Source of the DNA: an uncultured Eubacteriales bacterium
Lineage (GTDB): Bacteria > Bacillota > Clostridia > Oscillospirales > Oscillospiraceae
Reading direction: 5' to 3'
Length of the DNA stretch: 64,000 nucleotides
Assembly (NCBI GenBank): GCA_900546415.1
Contig: URCY01000003.1
Location: 8,998-72,997 of the forward strand
A program made the translations under genes and the position numbers. Below the pieces are notes generated by a model. It did not search any database, was not told the origin of the DNA, and was given only the letters and a program-made list of their open reading frames with translations. Positions 8,617 through 16,757 of the stretch are shown piece by piece (the stretch's first letter is position 1; every line of letters begins with the position of its first letter).

Positions 8617-9003
8617 ATGATCGTTGAAGTTGGAATGACCGGCAGCGCCGAGACGCTGGTCGAGCGCGCGGACACGGCGCAGGAGGTCGGCAGCGGCTCG
8701 CTGCTGGTCTACGCGACGCCCTGCATGGTCGCGCTGATGGAGGGCGCGGCCTGCAACGCCCTTGAGGGCAAGCTCGCCGAGGGCGAGACGTCCGTCGGCA
8801 CGCGCATGGACGTGCAGCATCTGGCCGCGACGCCGGTCGGCATGGAGGTGCGCGCCGAGAGCCGCCTCACCGCCGTCGACGGCCGCAGGCTGACCTTTGA
8901 GATCACGGCCTTTGACGAGGCCGGGGAGATCGGAAAAGCCACGCACGAGCGCGTGATCGTCAAGACCGAGCGCTTTTTGGAGAAGGCCTACGCCAAGCTG
9001 TGA
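8617..9003 (+). CDS. FlK-type hot-dog thioesterase
   Basis: A 128-residue single-domain hot-dog protein of the family that includes the fluoroacetyl-CoA thioesterase FlK. The catalytic positions of that family are visible: Thr in VYATPCMVALMEGAA, Glu in the same segment, and His in MDVQHLAATPVGM. It probably hydrolyses a short-chain acyl-CoA; the natural substrate cannot be told from sequence, and fluoroacetyl-CoA is unlikely in this setting. It opens a transcription unit from the promoter at 8543 and lies 9 bases before rimM. Confidence 0.8.
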   Translation: MIVEVGMTGSAETLVERADTAQEVGSGSLLVYATPCMVALMEGAACNALEGKLAEGETSVGTRMDVQHLAATPVGMEVRAESRLTAVDGRRLTFEITAFDEAGEIGKATHERVIVKTERFLEKAYAKL

Positions 9004-9012
9004 GGTGCGAGG

Positions 9013-9516
9013 ATGAAACAGTTTCTTGAAGCCGGGCAGATCGTCAGCACGCACGGCGTGCAGGGTGAGGTCAAGATCCTCCCGTGGGCGGACGGCCCGG
9101 AATTCCTGCTGAAATTCAAAACGTTCTATCTCGGCGGCAAGCCCGTCGCCGTGCAGAGCGCCCGCATCCACAAGGGCTGCGTGCTGGCCAAGCTCGAGGG
9201 CGTCGAGACGCCCGAGCAGGCCACGCTCCTGCGCGGCAAGACCGTCTGCGTCGACCGCACGGACGTGCGGCTGCCCGCGGGCACGGTGTTCATCGCCGAC
9301 CTGATCGGCTGCCGCGTGCTCAACGACGACACCGGTGAGGAGCTCGGCACGCTCCGCGACGTGCTGACCCTGCCGTCGAGCGACGTCTATGTCATCGGCG
9401 GCGCGGGCAAGCAGTATATGATCCCCGCCGTCAAGGAATTCATCCGCCTGATCGACGTCGACGCGGGCGTCGTGCGGGTGCATCTGATTGAGGGCTTTGC
9501 GACCGATGAGAATTGA
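9013..9516 (+). CDS. rimM: 16S rRNA processing protein RimM
   Basis: A 167-residue RimM, a 30S maturation factor that binds ribosomal protein S19 and acts on the 16S head domain. N-terminal beta barrel: AGQIVSTHGVQGEVKILPW; C-terminal PRC-barrel: VFIADLIGCRV, SSDVYVIGGAGKQYMIPAVKEFI and the closing VHLIEGF. Length is normal. It overlaps trmD by 11 bases, the usual bacterial order. Confidence 0.96.
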   Translation: MKQFLEAGQIVSTHGVQGEVKILPWADGPEFLLKFKTFYLGGKPVAVQSARIHKGCVLAKLEGVETPEQATLLRGKTVCVDRTDVRLPAGTVFIADLIGCRVLNDDTGEELGTLRDVLTLPSSDVYVIGGAGKQYMIPAVKEFIRLIDVDAGVVRVHLIEGFATDEN

Positions 9517-10285
9517 CATTCTGACCCTTTTCCCCGACACCGTCGGCGACGTGCTGGGCGAGTCCATTCTCGGGCGCGCACAGGAGCGCGGCTATCTGCG
9601 CATCGAGACGCATCAGATTCGCGATTACACGACCAATAAGCAAAATCAGGTCGACGACTATCCCTATGGCGGCGGGCGCGGCGCGATTTTGCAGGCCGAC
9701 CCGCTCTATCGCTGCTGGTGCCACGCCTGCGACGAGGCCGGTGGCCCCGTGCACACGATCTTCCTGTCGCCCTGCGGCCACGTGTTCACGCAGGCCGACG
9801 CCAAGCGGCTGGCCGGGCTGGACAACCTCGTGCTCGTCTGCGGGCACTACGAGGGCATCGACCAGCGCTTCATCGACGAATGCGTCGACGAGGAGCTGTC
9901 CATCGGCGATTTCGTTCTGACAGGCGGCGAGATTCCGGCAATGGCCGTGGCCGACGCCGTCAGCCGACTCTTGCCGGGCGTTTTGCCCGACCGCGAGTGC
10001 TTTGAGGACGAGAGCCACTGGGACGGGCTGCTGGAATATCCCCAGTACAGCCGCCCGGCCGTCTGGCACGAGCGCCCCGTCCCCGAGATCCTGCGCTCCG
10101 GCGACCACGGCCGCGTGGCGCGCTGGCGGCGCAAGCAGTCCATCCTGCGCACGCTTCACCGGCGGCCGGATATGTTCGCCAAGCTCCGGCTGCCCGACAA
10201 GACGCGCGCCGAGAAAAAATTCTTGGCCGAACTGGAGGAGGAAGACGATGCCTTCAAAAATCGAAACGCTGAAAAGCTGGATTGA
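9506..10285 (+). CDS. trmD: tRNA (guanine-N1)-methyltransferase TrmD
   Basis: A 259-residue SPOUT methyltransferase that makes m1G37 in tRNAs to prevent frameshifting. It begins MRIDILTLFPD; other motifs are PYGGGRGAIL, LVCGHYEGIDQRF and the trefoil-knot SAM site GDFVLTGGEIPAMAV, with the C-terminal DNA/RNA-binding helices ending in KTRAEKKFLAEL. The start at 9506 is chosen because it gives this canonical N-terminus. It overlaps rimM by 11 bases and is itself overlapped by the sirtuin gene by 38 bases. Confidence 0.97.
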   Translation: MRIDILTLFPDTVGDVLGESILGRAQERGYLRIETHQIRDYTTNKQNQVDDYPYGGGRGAILQADPLYRCWCHACDEAGGPVHTIFLSPCGHVFTQADAKRLAGLDNLVLVCGHYEGIDQRFIDECVDEELSIGDFVLTGGEIPAMAVADAVSRLLPGVLPDRECFEDESHWDGLLEYPQYSRPAVWHERPVPEILRSGDHGRVARWRRKQSILRTLHRRPDMFAKLRLPDKTRAEKKFLAELEEEDDAFKNRNAEKLD

Positions 10286-10964
10286 GCAGGCGCACCGCGC
10301 CGTCTTTTTCGGCGGCGCAGGCGTCTCCACCGAGAGCGGGATCCCGGATTTCCGCAGCGTGGACGGCCTGTATCATCAGAAATTCGACTATCCCCCCGAG
10401 ACGATCATCAGCCGCAGCTTTTTTGACCGGCGGCCGGAGGAATTTTTCAAATTTTACCGCGAAAAAATGCTCCCGCTCGGCTTCGAGCCGAACGTTACGC
10501 ATCGCGTGCTGGCGCGGCTCGAGCAGGAGGGGCATCTGGCCGCCGTCGTGACGCAGAACATCGACGGGCTGCACCAAAAGGCGGGCAGTCGGCGCGTGTT
10601 CGAGCTGCACGGTAGCGTCCTGCGCAACCACTGTATGCGCTGCGGCAGGGCCTATCCCGCGACGTTCATCCGCGACTGTCCCGGCGTGCCGCGCTGCGAC
10701 TGCGGCGGCATCGTCAAGCCCGACGTCGTGCTCTATGAGGAGCCGCTCGACGAAAAGACCCTGACCGGCGCGGTCACGATGATCTCGCGCGCCGACCTGC
10801 TCATCGTCGGCGGCACGAGCCTGACGGTCTACCCGGCGGCGGGGCTGCTGCGCTATTACGGCGGCGACCGCCTCGTGCTCATCAACCGCGACGAAACGCC
10901 CTATGATAGCGAGGCGAGCCTCGTCCTGCATGAGTCGCTGGGCGAGGTCTTCTCCCGGCTCTGA
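10248..10964 (+). CDS. cobB: Sir2-family NAD-dependent protein deacetylase
   Basis: A 238-residue sirtuin that removes acyl groups from protein lysines using NAD. NAD-binding GAGVSTESGIPDFRS, VTQNIDGLHQKAGS, the catalytic His in ELHGSVLRNHC, and a zinc site (CMRC, then CDCGG) are all present. The start ATG 10248 lies inside trmD and is preceded by GAGGAGGAAG. The frame is open further upstream only because it crosses trmD. Being locked into the trmD operon suggests co-regulation with growth, although no functional link is shown. Confidence 0.93.
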   Translation: MPSKIETLKSWIEQAHRAVFFGGAGVSTESGIPDFRSVDGLYHQKFDYPPETIISRSFFDRRPEEFFKFYREKMLPLGFEPNVTHRVLARLEQEGHLAAVVTQNIDGLHQKAGSRRVFELHGSVLRNHCMRCGRAYPATFIRDCPGVPRCDCGGIVKPDVVLYEEPLDEKTLTGAVTMISRADLLIVGGTSLTVYPAAGLLRYYGGDRLVLINRDETPYDSEASLVLHESLGEVFSRL

Positions 10965-10974
10965 GGTGGACGCC

Positions 10975-11661
10975 ATGGCACTGGAGCTGAAGCAGATCGC
11001 GCACATTTGCAGCCCGTTTCCGACGAAATTCGGCATCCCGCGACAGAGCGGCCTCGTCGACGCCCTGCGCGCAACGGTCGTCTTTGAGCCGGAGTTCCGA
11101 AACGCCGACGCCCTGCGCGGGCTGGAGGGCTTCTCGCATCTGTGGCTGATCTGGGAATTTTCCGAGGCGCGCCGCGACGGCTGGTCGCCGACCGTGCGTC
11201 CGCCGCGTCTGGGCGGCAACGCCCGCATGGGCGTCTTTGCCACGCGCTCGCCCTTCCGGCCGAACCCGCTGGGGCTTTCGTGCGTGCGGCTCGAGGGAAT
11301 TCGGCACGACGCCGCGCTCGGCGCGGTGCTCGACGTCTCCGGCGCCGACCTGATGGACGGCACGCCGATCTACGACGTCAAGCCCTATCTCCCCTATGCC
11401 GACTGCAAGCCCGAGGCCGTCGGCGGCTTCGCCGCGTCCGGCGAGGGGCGGCTTTTGACCGTGCAGGCGGACGAGACGCTGCTGGCCGGTCTTCCGGCGC
11501 GCACGCGCGAGGCGCTGCTCGGCGTTCTGGCGCACGATCCGCGCCCGTCCTATCAGAACGACCCCGACCGCGTCTACGGCATGGCCTTCGGCGGCTGCGA
11601 GGTGCGCTTCTCCGTCGACGGCGAGACGCTGACCGTCCGCTCGGTCGCGCCGAGCCGGTAG
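10975..11661 (+). CDS. trmO: tRNA-Thr (m6t6A37) methyltransferase TrmO (TsaA/YaeB)
   Basis: A 228-residue TsaA-like protein. TrmO N6-methylates t6A at position 37 of tRNA-Thr using SAM. Family motifs: FPTKFGIPRQSGL, LEGFSHLWLIWEF, ATRSPFRPNPLGLS, and GTPIYDVKPYLPYAD; the C-terminal half has the small domain with DPRPSYQ. The start at 10975 follows GAGGTGGA and begins 10 bases after the sirtuin stop, so this is the last gene of the rimM-trmD run and adds a second tRNA position-37 enzyme to it. Confidence 0.92.
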   Translation: MALELKQIAHICSPFPTKFGIPRQSGLVDALRATVVFEPEFRNADALRGLEGFSHLWLIWEFSEARRDGWSPTVRPPRLGGNARMGVFATRSPFRPNPLGLSCVRLEGIRHDAALGAVLDVSGADLMDGTPIYDVKPYLPYADCKPEAVGGFAASGEGRLLTVQADETLLAGLPARTREALLGVLAHDPRPSYQNDPDRVYGMAFGGCEVRFSVDGETLTVRSVAPSR

Positions 11662-11664
11662 CCG

Positions 11665-11697
11665 ATCCCCCGGATACGCAATGCGCGTCCGGGGGAT
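11665..11697 (+). terminator. Hairpin after trmO
   Basis: ATCCCCCGGA pairs with TCCGGGGGAT and a smaller CGC/GCG pairing closes inside the loop. It is followed by ATATTTGCG rather than a clean T tract, so it may be a weak terminator. Confidence 0.55.
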
Positions 11698-11733
11698 ATT
11701 TGCGTCCGGCTGCGAAACGCAGGCACGCGCCGC

Positions 11734-11762
11734 TTGACATTTCTGCTTGTTTCTTGTATGAT
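11734..11762 (+). promoter_or_regulatory. Promoter of the second MBOAT operon
   Basis: TTGACA at 11734-11739 and TATGAT at 11757-11762, 17-base spacer. The transcript would start near 11769, about 40 bases before the MBOAT start. Confidence 0.85.
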
Positions 11763-11809
11763 AATAGAAGAAACGCTCGTTACTTATCGAAATTTGAGAG
11801 GGACCTGTC

Positions 11810-13165
11810 ATGGGCTTCAGCAGCATCAGCTTTTTGTTTTATTTTTTGCCTCCGTTTTTTCTGGTCTATTACCTCGTGCCGCGCCGTCTGAAAAATATCG
11901 CGGCGCTTCTGGGCAGTCTGGCGTTTTACGCATGGGGCGAGCCGACCTGCTTTCTGCTCATTGCGGCAGCAACGCTTGCCAATTACGGTCTCGGGCTGTG
12001 GATGCGGCGGGCGCGGCGGCTTGCCCTCGCGTTCGGGCTGACGCTCGATCTGGGGCTGCTGTTCCTGTTCAAATACCTCGGCTTTTTCGCCGGGATCTTC
12101 GGCGCGGACATCACCGCCCTGCCGCTCCCGCTGGGGCTGTCGTTCTTCGTGTTTCAGGCGCTGAGCTATCAGTTCGACGTCTTTCGCGGGACGGTCGAGC
12201 CGGAGCGCCGCGTCGACCGCTTCGCGCTGTATCTGCTGCTCTTCCCCCGCGTGATGCAGGGACCGTTGACGCGTTATGAGCAATTTCGCAGTCAGCTCGA
12301 CGATCGGTCGATCACCGCCGACGGAGTCGGAGACGGCTGCCTCCGCTTTGCGGTCGGTCTTGCCAAAAAGCTTTTGCTCGCCAATTCGCTCGGGACGCTG
12401 GCCGACCGCATCTGGGGCACGCCCGACGCTGCCGCCGCGACGGCGTGGCTCGGTCTGCTGGCCTACACGATGCAGATCTATTTTGACTTCGGCGGCTACA
12501 CGGACATGGCGATCGGCCTCGGGCGCATGATGGGCTTTCAGCTCCCCGAAAATTTCAACTATCCCTATCTCTGCCGCTCTGTCTCGGAATTCTGGCGGCG
12601 CTGGCACATCACACTCGGGCAGTGGTTCCGCGACTACGTCTATTTTCCGCTGGGCGGCAGCCGTGTCGGCCGTCTGCGGCTCGTCTGCAACCTGCTTGTC
12701 GTCTGGACGCTGACCGGCTTCTGGCACGGCGCAAACTGGACGTTCCTGCTCTGGGGGCTGTATTTTGGGCTGCTGCTCTGCGCGGAAAAGCTGCTGCGCC
12801 TTGAAAAGCGGCGCATTCCGGCCATCCTGCGGCACGGCTTCTGTCTGTTGGCCGTGATGCTCGGTTGGGTGCTCTTCCGCAGTGCCTCGATTGGGGAGGC
12901 CGCCGCATTCCTCGGACGCCTCTTCGGGCGCGGCGGCGCGATTGACCCGGACACACTGCTCTATCTGCACGACAACGCGCTTCTGCTGTTCGTCGGCGCG
13001 GTCGGCTGCACGCCGCTGCTCCGATCCGGCTGCGCACGGCTGAGCCGACGCTTTCCGGCCGTTTCCGCCGCGCTGCGCGCCGTCGCCGTTCTGGCGCTGC
13101 TGGCCGTGAGCACGGTCTGCCTTGCCAATTCCAACTATCAGCCCTTCCTGTATCTGAGGTTCTGA
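11810..13165 (+). CDS. MBOAT-family O-acyltransferase (AlgI/PatA-like)
   Basis: A 451-residue polytopic membrane protein with all MBOAT landmarks: PLPLGLSFFVFQALSYQFDVFRG, MQGPLTRYEQF, MQIYFDFGGYTDMAIGLG, EFWRRWHITLGQW (His266) and the catalytic TGFWHGANWTFLLWG (His306). Such proteins pass acetyl groups from the cytoplasm to an extracytoplasmic acceptor protein or polymer. Unlike the MBOAT at 4744 it keeps both histidines. Start ATG is preceded by GAGAGGGAC. It forms a two-gene operon with the SGNH-like gene 4 bases downstream; no carrier protein or ligase accompanies it, so an acetyl-CoA-type donor is more likely. Confidence 0.93.
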   Translation: MGFSSISFLFYFLPPFFLVYYLVPRRLKNIAALLGSLAFYAWGEPTCFLLIAAATLANYGLGLWMRRARRLALAFGLTLDLGLLFLFKYLGFFAGIFGADITALPLPLGLSFFVFQALSYQFDVFRGTVEPERRVDRFALYLLLFPRVMQGPLTRYEQFRSQLDDRSITADGVGDGCLRFAVGLAKKLLLANSLGTLADRIWGTPDAAAATAWLGLLAYTMQIYFDFGGYTDMAIGLGRMMGFQLPENFNYPYLCRSVSEFWRRWHITLGQWFRDYVYFPLGGSRVGRLRLVCNLLVVWTLTGFWHGANWTFLLWGLYFGLLLCAEKLLRLEKRRIPAILRHGFCLLAVMLGWVLFRSASIGEAAAFLGRLFGRGGAIDPDTLLYLHDNALLLFVGAVGCTPLLRSGCARLSRRFPAVSAALRAVAVLALLAVSTVCLANSNYQPFLYLRF

Positions 13166-13169
13166 CGCT

Positions 13170-14342
13170 ATGAAACGAAAAATTCTGCCGCTTCTTACAC
13201 CGATCCTGTTCTTCGGATTTCTCTCCGTGCTGCTCGTCTGGGCGCTCGTCAAGCCTGCCGGGGTCTCCAGCGGCGCGGAGGGGCGCGCGCTGGCGCAGAA
13301 GCCGGTCAAGGATCTGACCGACCTTCCGGCCCTGATCGAGCGGTGCAACGACTATGTCGCCGACCAGTTTCCGATGCGCGAGACGCTGCTCAAGCTCGAT
13401 TCCGCCGCGCAGATCTACACCGGGAAGCGGCTCATCCGCGGGATCACAGTCGACGCCGAGGGCTATCTGCTGCCGCAGCTCTATCGCGCCGACCCGGCTC
13501 AGCGCGAGGCCATGGTCTTCGCCCTGGACGATCAGGTGCAGGCTCTGCCACAGGTCGACTTTGTCTATGCCGTCCTGCCGCAGAAGAACACCATGCTCGA
13601 TTCCCCGCTGCTCGACGGACGAATCAGCAAGGCGAACCATCAGGCGCTCTGCGAGGCGCTGCGCCGCGTGAACGGTCTGCATGTGCTCGACCTCGAGACC
13701 ACGCTCACTGCACGTTATTTGCTGAGCGAGCGGAGGGACTTTTATTACCGCACGGATTTTCACTGGAACGACCGCGGCGCCTTCCGCGCGGCCGAGGCTC
13801 TTGCCGCAGGAATGCAGGAGCAGGGGCTGCTTGAGGGCGTGACGCTTCCGACCGAGGCGGATTTTTCCTGGGACGAGCTGGGCGGTACGCACCGCTATCT
13901 CGGCGACCTGAACCGCCGCTTCTCCTATCTGTTCCCCACGCAGGAGGGCATCCCGCACTACACGCTCACGGAGCTGCACGGCGTGCAGTATTTTGCAGGC
14001 GGCGACACGCCGGTCGCGCGCGAAACGCTGATCGGCTCGGGCTTGGCCGACCCGGAGCTGGATTACAACAAGATCAGCACGTACAACCTCGGCTTTTACC
14101 GCGTCTGCAACCCGAACGCACGCAGCGCGCGCCGCGTGCTGATCCTGAAGGACTCGCTGCAAAACCCGACCACGGATTATTTTACGGAGCTGTTTTCGGA
14201 GGTTGTCGTGGTTGATCTGCGCTCCTATGAAGAGCCTTATGACCTGAACGGTCTGATCGCGCAATATGACCTCGACACCGTGCTGCTGATGTTCCACCAG
14301 AACAACATCAGCGCGGAGTTGACGAGCTTCCTGCTCCAATAA
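13170..14342 (+). CDS. AlgJ/AlgX-like (DHHW) SGNH-family membrane-anchored protein
   Basis: A 390-residue protein with one N-terminal membrane segment (about residues 6-27), the rest outside. The AlgJ/AlgX-type catalytic features are visible: FYYRTDFHWNDRGAF (Asp196, His198) and LILKDSLQNP (Ser329). The N-terminal ENR-like segment is replaced by EGRALAQKPVKDLTDLPALI followed by DQFPMRETLLKL, typical of DHHW proteins. It should accept an acyl group from the partner MBOAT and pass it to an exported glycan. Short 4-base gap to the MBOAT shows coupling. The polymer target is not shown by the sequence. Confidence 0.85.
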   Translation: MKRKILPLLTPILFFGFLSVLLVWALVKPAGVSSGAEGRALAQKPVKDLTDLPALIERCNDYVADQFPMRETLLKLDSAAQIYTGKRLIRGITVDAEGYLLPQLYRADPAQREAMVFALDDQVQALPQVDFVYAVLPQKNTMLDSPLLDGRISKANHQALCEALRRVNGLHVLDLETTLTARYLLSERRDFYYRTDFHWNDRGAFRAAEALAAGMQEQGLLEGVTLPTEADFSWDELGGTHRYLGDLNRRFSYLFPTQEGIPHYTLTELHGVQYFAGGDTPVARETLIGSGLADPELDYNKISTYNLGFYRVCNPNARSARRVLILKDSLQNPTTDYFTELFSEVVVVDLRSYEEPYDLNGLIAQYDLDTVLLMFHQNNISAELTSFLLQ

Positions 14343-14348
14343 CGAAGA

Positions 14349-14386
14349 CCCGGAGGGCGCCGCATGATTTTGCGGCGCCCTCCGGG
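14349..14386. terminator. Strong hairpin between convergent units
   Basis: A perfect 16-bp stem CCCGGAGGGCGCCGCA/TGCGGCGCCCTCCGGG with a six-base loop lies 6 bases after the plus-strand stop and 25 bases before the minus-strand gene end. No T tract on either side, so it may act as a stability hairpin or a shared, partly factor-aided terminator. Confidence 0.6.
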
Positions 14387-14410
14387 CATATTCTGTGAAA
14401 ATTCGGCCGG

Positions 14411-15010
14411 TTATGCGCGGCGGCTCTTGCTCAGAGACGCGCCGTTGAGCCAGCGCAGCAGCTCGGCCGGGCTGGACGGGCTGGGCACGGTGTAAAAATA
14501 GGTTCTCGACGGGATCATTTTCGTCGCGTCGTCGCTCTCCGCCCACGTCACCCGTTGCAGGATCGGAGCCTCGATCGATTGCGGCGCCCCCTCCGGGAGC
14601 TGCTCGACTTGCAGCAAAATCGTCGCGTGCAGATTATCCGAGCTCCAGCGGCCGAAATTCGTCGTCGGCTTGCGCCAGATCCAGCGCAGCTGCTGGCGGC
14701 CGTCGGCCTTGCCCGAACGGCGCAGATAGCCGTTGTGAACGTCCTGAATGCAGCGCATGAGCCAGATCACATGATAGCCCGCGCGCTGGAAAAATTCGCA
14801 GACGTCAAAAAACGCGCTTTCCATCAGCAGCCCGTCCTGAAGCATCATCACAAATTGGTTGACCTGCACGAAGGCAACGACGGTTTGACCGTCGAGCGTG
14901 ATCGGGACGTCGCGGTTCTCCGGCGGCACGAGCGACTGCCACCGCTGCTTCCATTCCTCGGGGCTGCTCTGCACGAGCGGATGCCGCGCACGTCTGAAGA
15001 GCCAATTCAT
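14411..15010 (-). CDS. Hypothetical protein, 199 residues, third gene of the ddl operon
   Basis: I do not recognise this family. The product is a soluble mixed alpha/beta protein with several Trp-rich stretches (for example WIWRKPTTNFGRW) and no signal peptide or membrane segment. It starts MNWLFRRARHPLV. Its ATG overlaps the stop of the DUF1934 gene in an ATGA arrangement, so it is translationally coupled to ddl and DUF1934. The coding character (G+C-rich third positions) is like its neighbours, which supports it as a true gene. A role in cell-envelope precursor metabolism is only suggested by the neighbours. Confidence 0.75.
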   Translation of the reverse strand: MNWLFRRARHPLVQSSPEEWKQRWQSLVPPENRDVPITLDGQTVVAFVQVNQFVMMLQDGLLMESAFFDVCEFFQRAGYHVIWLMRCIQDVHNGYLRRSGKADGRQQLRWIWRKPTTNFGRWSSDNLHATILLQVEQLPEGAPQSIEAPILQRVTWAESDDATKMIPSRTYFYTVPSPSSPAELLRWLNGASLSKSRRA

Positions 15011-15462
15011 CGGGGATCCTCCTCCGTTTTTTCCTCCGGCTCGGCCGGGCGCACCTCGATGCGGTAAGAGACGCTGCCCGCCTCTTCCTCCTCAATGACG
15101 ATCTGATAGCGCACCTCGAGCGTGCCGCCGTCCGCGCCGAGGTTCGATTTGATCTCGACGCCGCGCACGCGGATCATCAGCGCGCCGAAGCCCATGTCAT
15201 AGAGCGAGCAATCCTCGCGCCCCGGCTCAAAGACCATCCTTGACTCCAGCGTGCCGTGCCGCTCGAGCACCGTGCGCTTCGGCTCGACGCGGAAGCTCGT
15301 CGTCGTGCCCTCCAGCCCGGTCAGGGCGCTCTCCTCATAGGTCAGCACAATGGCCTCGCCGTCCAGCTCGAGCGTGCCGCCCGTGGTCAGGCGGGTGCGC
15401 TCCGGCTCCTCGTTGAGCGCCTGCTGGCAGCTGTCGATGCGCAGAACGACCGGCCGCGTCAT
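15007..15462 (-). CDS. DUF1934 family (YwiB-like) beta-barrel protein
   Basis: A 151-residue protein of the YwiB/DUF1934 group, small calycin-like beta barrels of Firmicutes with unknown function. The pattern TTGGTLELDGEAIVLTYEES, the FRVEPKRTVLERHG segment and the YDMGFGALMIRVRG segment are typical. It lies between ddl and the unknown 199-residue gene, with 4-base ATGA overlaps on both sides, so the three are one coupled operon. The C-terminal 15 residues are acidic and probably disordered. Confidence 0.8.
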   Translation of the reverse strand: MTRPVVLRIDSCQQALNEEPERTRLTTGGTLELDGEAIVLTYEESALTGLEGTTTSFRVEPKRTVLERHGTLESRMVFEPGREDCSLYDMGFGALMIRVRGVEIKSNLGADGGTLEVRYQIVIEEEEAGSVSYRIEVRPAEPEEKTEEDPR

Positions 15463-16523
15463 GCTTCCATGGCCAGCTCGATCAGACGGTCGAGCAGCTC
15501 CGGATACGGAATGCCGCTGGCCTCAAAGAGCTTCGGGTACATCGAGATCGACGTGAAGCCGGGGATCGTGTTGATCTCGTTGAACACGACCTCGCGATCC
15601 TTGCGCGTCACGAAAAAGTCCACGCGGGAAAGCCCGCGGCAGCCCAGCGCGCGGTAGGCACGGATGGCCGTGTCGCGCACGCGCTCGGAGACTGCCTCGT
15701 CCAGTCGCGCCGGGATGACGAGCTTCGCGCAATCGGAGATATATTTCGCCTCGTAATCATAAAAATCAGCGCCCGCGACGATCTCGCCGCAGACCGACGC
15801 CGCCGGGGCGTCGTTGCCGAGCACGGCGACCTCGACCTCCTGCCCGTCGATGAATTCCTCGACGAGCACCTTTTTGTCGAATTTCGCCGCGTCGCGCAGC
15901 GCGCGCTCGAGCGCGGCACGGTCAAGCGCCTTGGAAACACCGACGGACGAGCCGGTCCCGGCGGGCTTGACGAACATCGGATAGGCAAAGCGCGCCTCGA
16001 GCCGCTCGAGCAGCCTTGTGCAGTCGCCGCGCAGGGCGGAGGCGTTCACCAGCTCCCAAGCCGCCTGCCGGATGCCGGCATGATCGGCGACGAGCTTCGT
16101 CAGCGTCTTATCCATGCAGACGGCGCTCGCGGCCACGTCCGGGCCGACAAAGGGCAGTCCGGCCAGACGCAGAAGGCCCTGCACCGTGCCGTCCTCGCCG
16201 TGCTCGCCGTGCAGCACGGGGAACACGACGTCGATGTGCTCGCGCACCACGCAGTCGCCCTCAAAGCTGAGCAGCCCCTGACCGCGCACGGGCGAGATCG
16301 CCGCGCGGCGATTTTCCGGGCAGGTCTCCCAGACGCCGCCGGGCAGCGCGGAATAGTCCTCGCCGCCGTAGAGGATCCAGTCCCCGCGCTTCGTGATGCC
16401 GACCGGGAACAGATTATATTTTTGTTTATCCAATTGATTCAGCACGGACTCGGCCGAGCGCAGAGAAACCTCGTGCTCCGGCGACATCCCGCCGAACAAA
16501 ACACAAACGCTGAGCTTTTTCAC
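15459..16523 (-). CDS. ddl: D-alanine--D-alanine ligase
   Basis: A 354-residue ATP-grasp ligase that makes the D-Ala-D-Ala dipeptide of peptidoglycan. The GTG at 16523-16521 is taken as the start: it is preceded by GGGAGG with a good spacing and gives the family N-terminus KKLSVCVLFGGMSPEHEVSL. Further motifs: FVKPAGTGSSVGVSK, VLVEEFIDGQEVEVAVLG, and the C-terminal active-site region VVFNEINTIPGFTSIS. Motif residues appear intact. It leads an operon with DUF1934 and an unknown gene and has a good promoter at 16585-16613. Confidence 0.95.
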   Translation of the reverse strand: MKKLSVCVLFGGMSPEHEVSLRSAESVLNQLDKQKYNLFPVGITKRGDWILYGGEDYSALPGGVWETCPENRRAAISPVRGQGLLSFEGDCVVREHIDVVFPVLHGEHGEDGTVQGLLRLAGLPFVGPDVAASAVCMDKTLTKLVADHAGIRQAAWELVNASALRGDCTRLLERLEARFAYPMFVKPAGTGSSVGVSKALDRAALERALRDAAKFDKKVLVEEFIDGQEVEVAVLGNDAPAASVCGEIVAGADFYDYEAKYISDCAKLVIPARLDEAVSERVRDTAIRAYRALGCRGLSRVDFFVTRKDREVVFNEINTIPGFTSISMYPKLFEASGIPYPELLDRLIELAMEA

Positions 16524-16584
16524 AAAAAGCCTCCCAAATCTGGGCGAATTCCGAAAATTTCCGAAGCCCGCCGGAATTGATACT

Positions 16585-16613
16585 AATATATATGATTTAC
16601 CCCGTAAATACAA
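16585..16613 (-). promoter_or_regulatory. Promoter of the ddl operon
   Basis: On the minus strand TTGTAT (16613-16608) and TATATT (16590-16585) are 17 bases apart, about 60 bases before the ddl start. Confidence 0.65.
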
Positions 16614-16654
16614 GTAGTATTTTTGTTTTTGCAGTGGAAAATTCCCGTCCGGAC

Positions 16655-16663
16655 TGCTATAAT
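16655..16663 (+). promoter_or_regulatory. Extended -10 promoter for the 137-residue gene
   Basis: TGC followed by TATAAT (16658-16663) forms an extended -10. The -35 position 17 bases upstream (TGGAAA) is poor, as is common with extended -10 promoters. Confidence 0.55.
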
Positions 16664-16757
16664 AAACAGAAAAGCACACTGCGCCCGGCAGGATCGGCAA
16701 AACGGTGCGGCGTTCGCCGCGCACGCTCTGCGCGCCGGACGGAAAGGATGTGGAATT

